This document shows, one piece after another, positions 13,086 to 13,117 of a stretch of DNA of 13,117 nt. The stretch covers positions 1 through 13,117 of the forward strand of contig JAEYUO010000061.1 in the NCBI GenBank assembly GCA_023432465.1, read 5' to 3'. How positions within the stretch are numbered: position 1 is the stretch's first letter; the number at the start of each line of letters is the position of its first letter. The notes under the pieces were generated by a model. The model saw only the letters and a program-made list of their open reading frames with translations. It did not search any database and was not told where the DNA came from. The translations under genes and the position numbers were made by a program. Origin of the DNA: Planctomycetota bacterium. Lineage in GTDB: Bacteria; Planctomycetota; Phycisphaerae; Phycisphaerales; UBA1924.

Positions 13086-13117
13086 CGGGGGTGTGGTGGG
13101 GGTGGAGGGCCGCGCCC

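Noticed and set aside
1..13117. CRISPR array, insertion sequence, tRNA or rRNA gene
   Set aside because: No regularly spaced direct repeats of suitable length, transposase motif, terminal repeats or RNA gene signatures were seen.

Overview
The window is GC-rich bacterial DNA, roughly two-thirds G+C by eye and above 70% in the first genes. It is densely packed, with long same-strand runs and 4-base stop/start overlaps. Several features suggest a member of the Planctomycetota, perhaps a Phycisphaerae relative: a very divergent sigma-70-like protein with extra helix-turn-helix segments, an NfeD/SPFH/flotillin operon, a DUF2330 membrane protein and Ala/Pro-rich low-complexity tails. The taxonomy is inference; there is no rRNA or other marker gene here.

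Layout. (1) Plus strand, 1-3662: serine acetyltransferase (5' end outside the window), a 571-residue sigma-like multi-HTH protein, and a GT9 glycosyltransferase whose GTG start overlaps the preceding stop. (2) 3613-4301: a type II toxin-antitoxin module, YefM/Phd-like antitoxin then ParE/RelE-like toxin. Its promoter and a paired TGTACA operator lie inside the last codons of the glycosyltransferase. (3) 4388-4642: a small conserved-looking hypothetical protein, then a hairpin at 4671-4697 that probably ends transcription from both directions. (4) Minus strand, 8250 down to 4727: an apparent four-gene operon of NfeD-like membrane protein, a short SPFH protein without a coiled-coil domain, full flotillin-like protein, and a small lipoprotein. 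(5) 8617-9831, plus strand: a Fic protein with an N-terminal inhibitory motif and a C-terminal winged helix, divergent from the NfeD operon across a 366-base AT-richer intergenic region. (6) 11414-9849, minus strand: a DUF2330 protein with a membrane hairpin, convergent with fic. (7) 11483-12156, plus strand: a second toxin-antitoxin module, BrnT-like toxin then ribbon-helix-helix antitoxin, with a good sigma-70-type promoter. (8) 12972-12238, minus strand: UbiX flavin prenyltransferase with unusual tails. The last ~100 bases hold an inverted repeat and a 27-base G run, the latter possibly an assembly artefact.

How the parts may work together. The NfeD/SPFH/flotillin/lipoprotein set probably builds a membrane microdomain scaffold; two interacting SPFH paralogs, one lacking the oligomerising coiled coil, is the most unusual part. 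The two toxin-antitoxin modules are self-contained, and the first is lower in GC than the DNA before it, consistent with acquisition. The sigma-like protein is translationally coupled to a glycosyltransferase and may be a regulator derived from a sigma factor. No CRISPR array, insertion sequence, tRNA or rRNA was seen.
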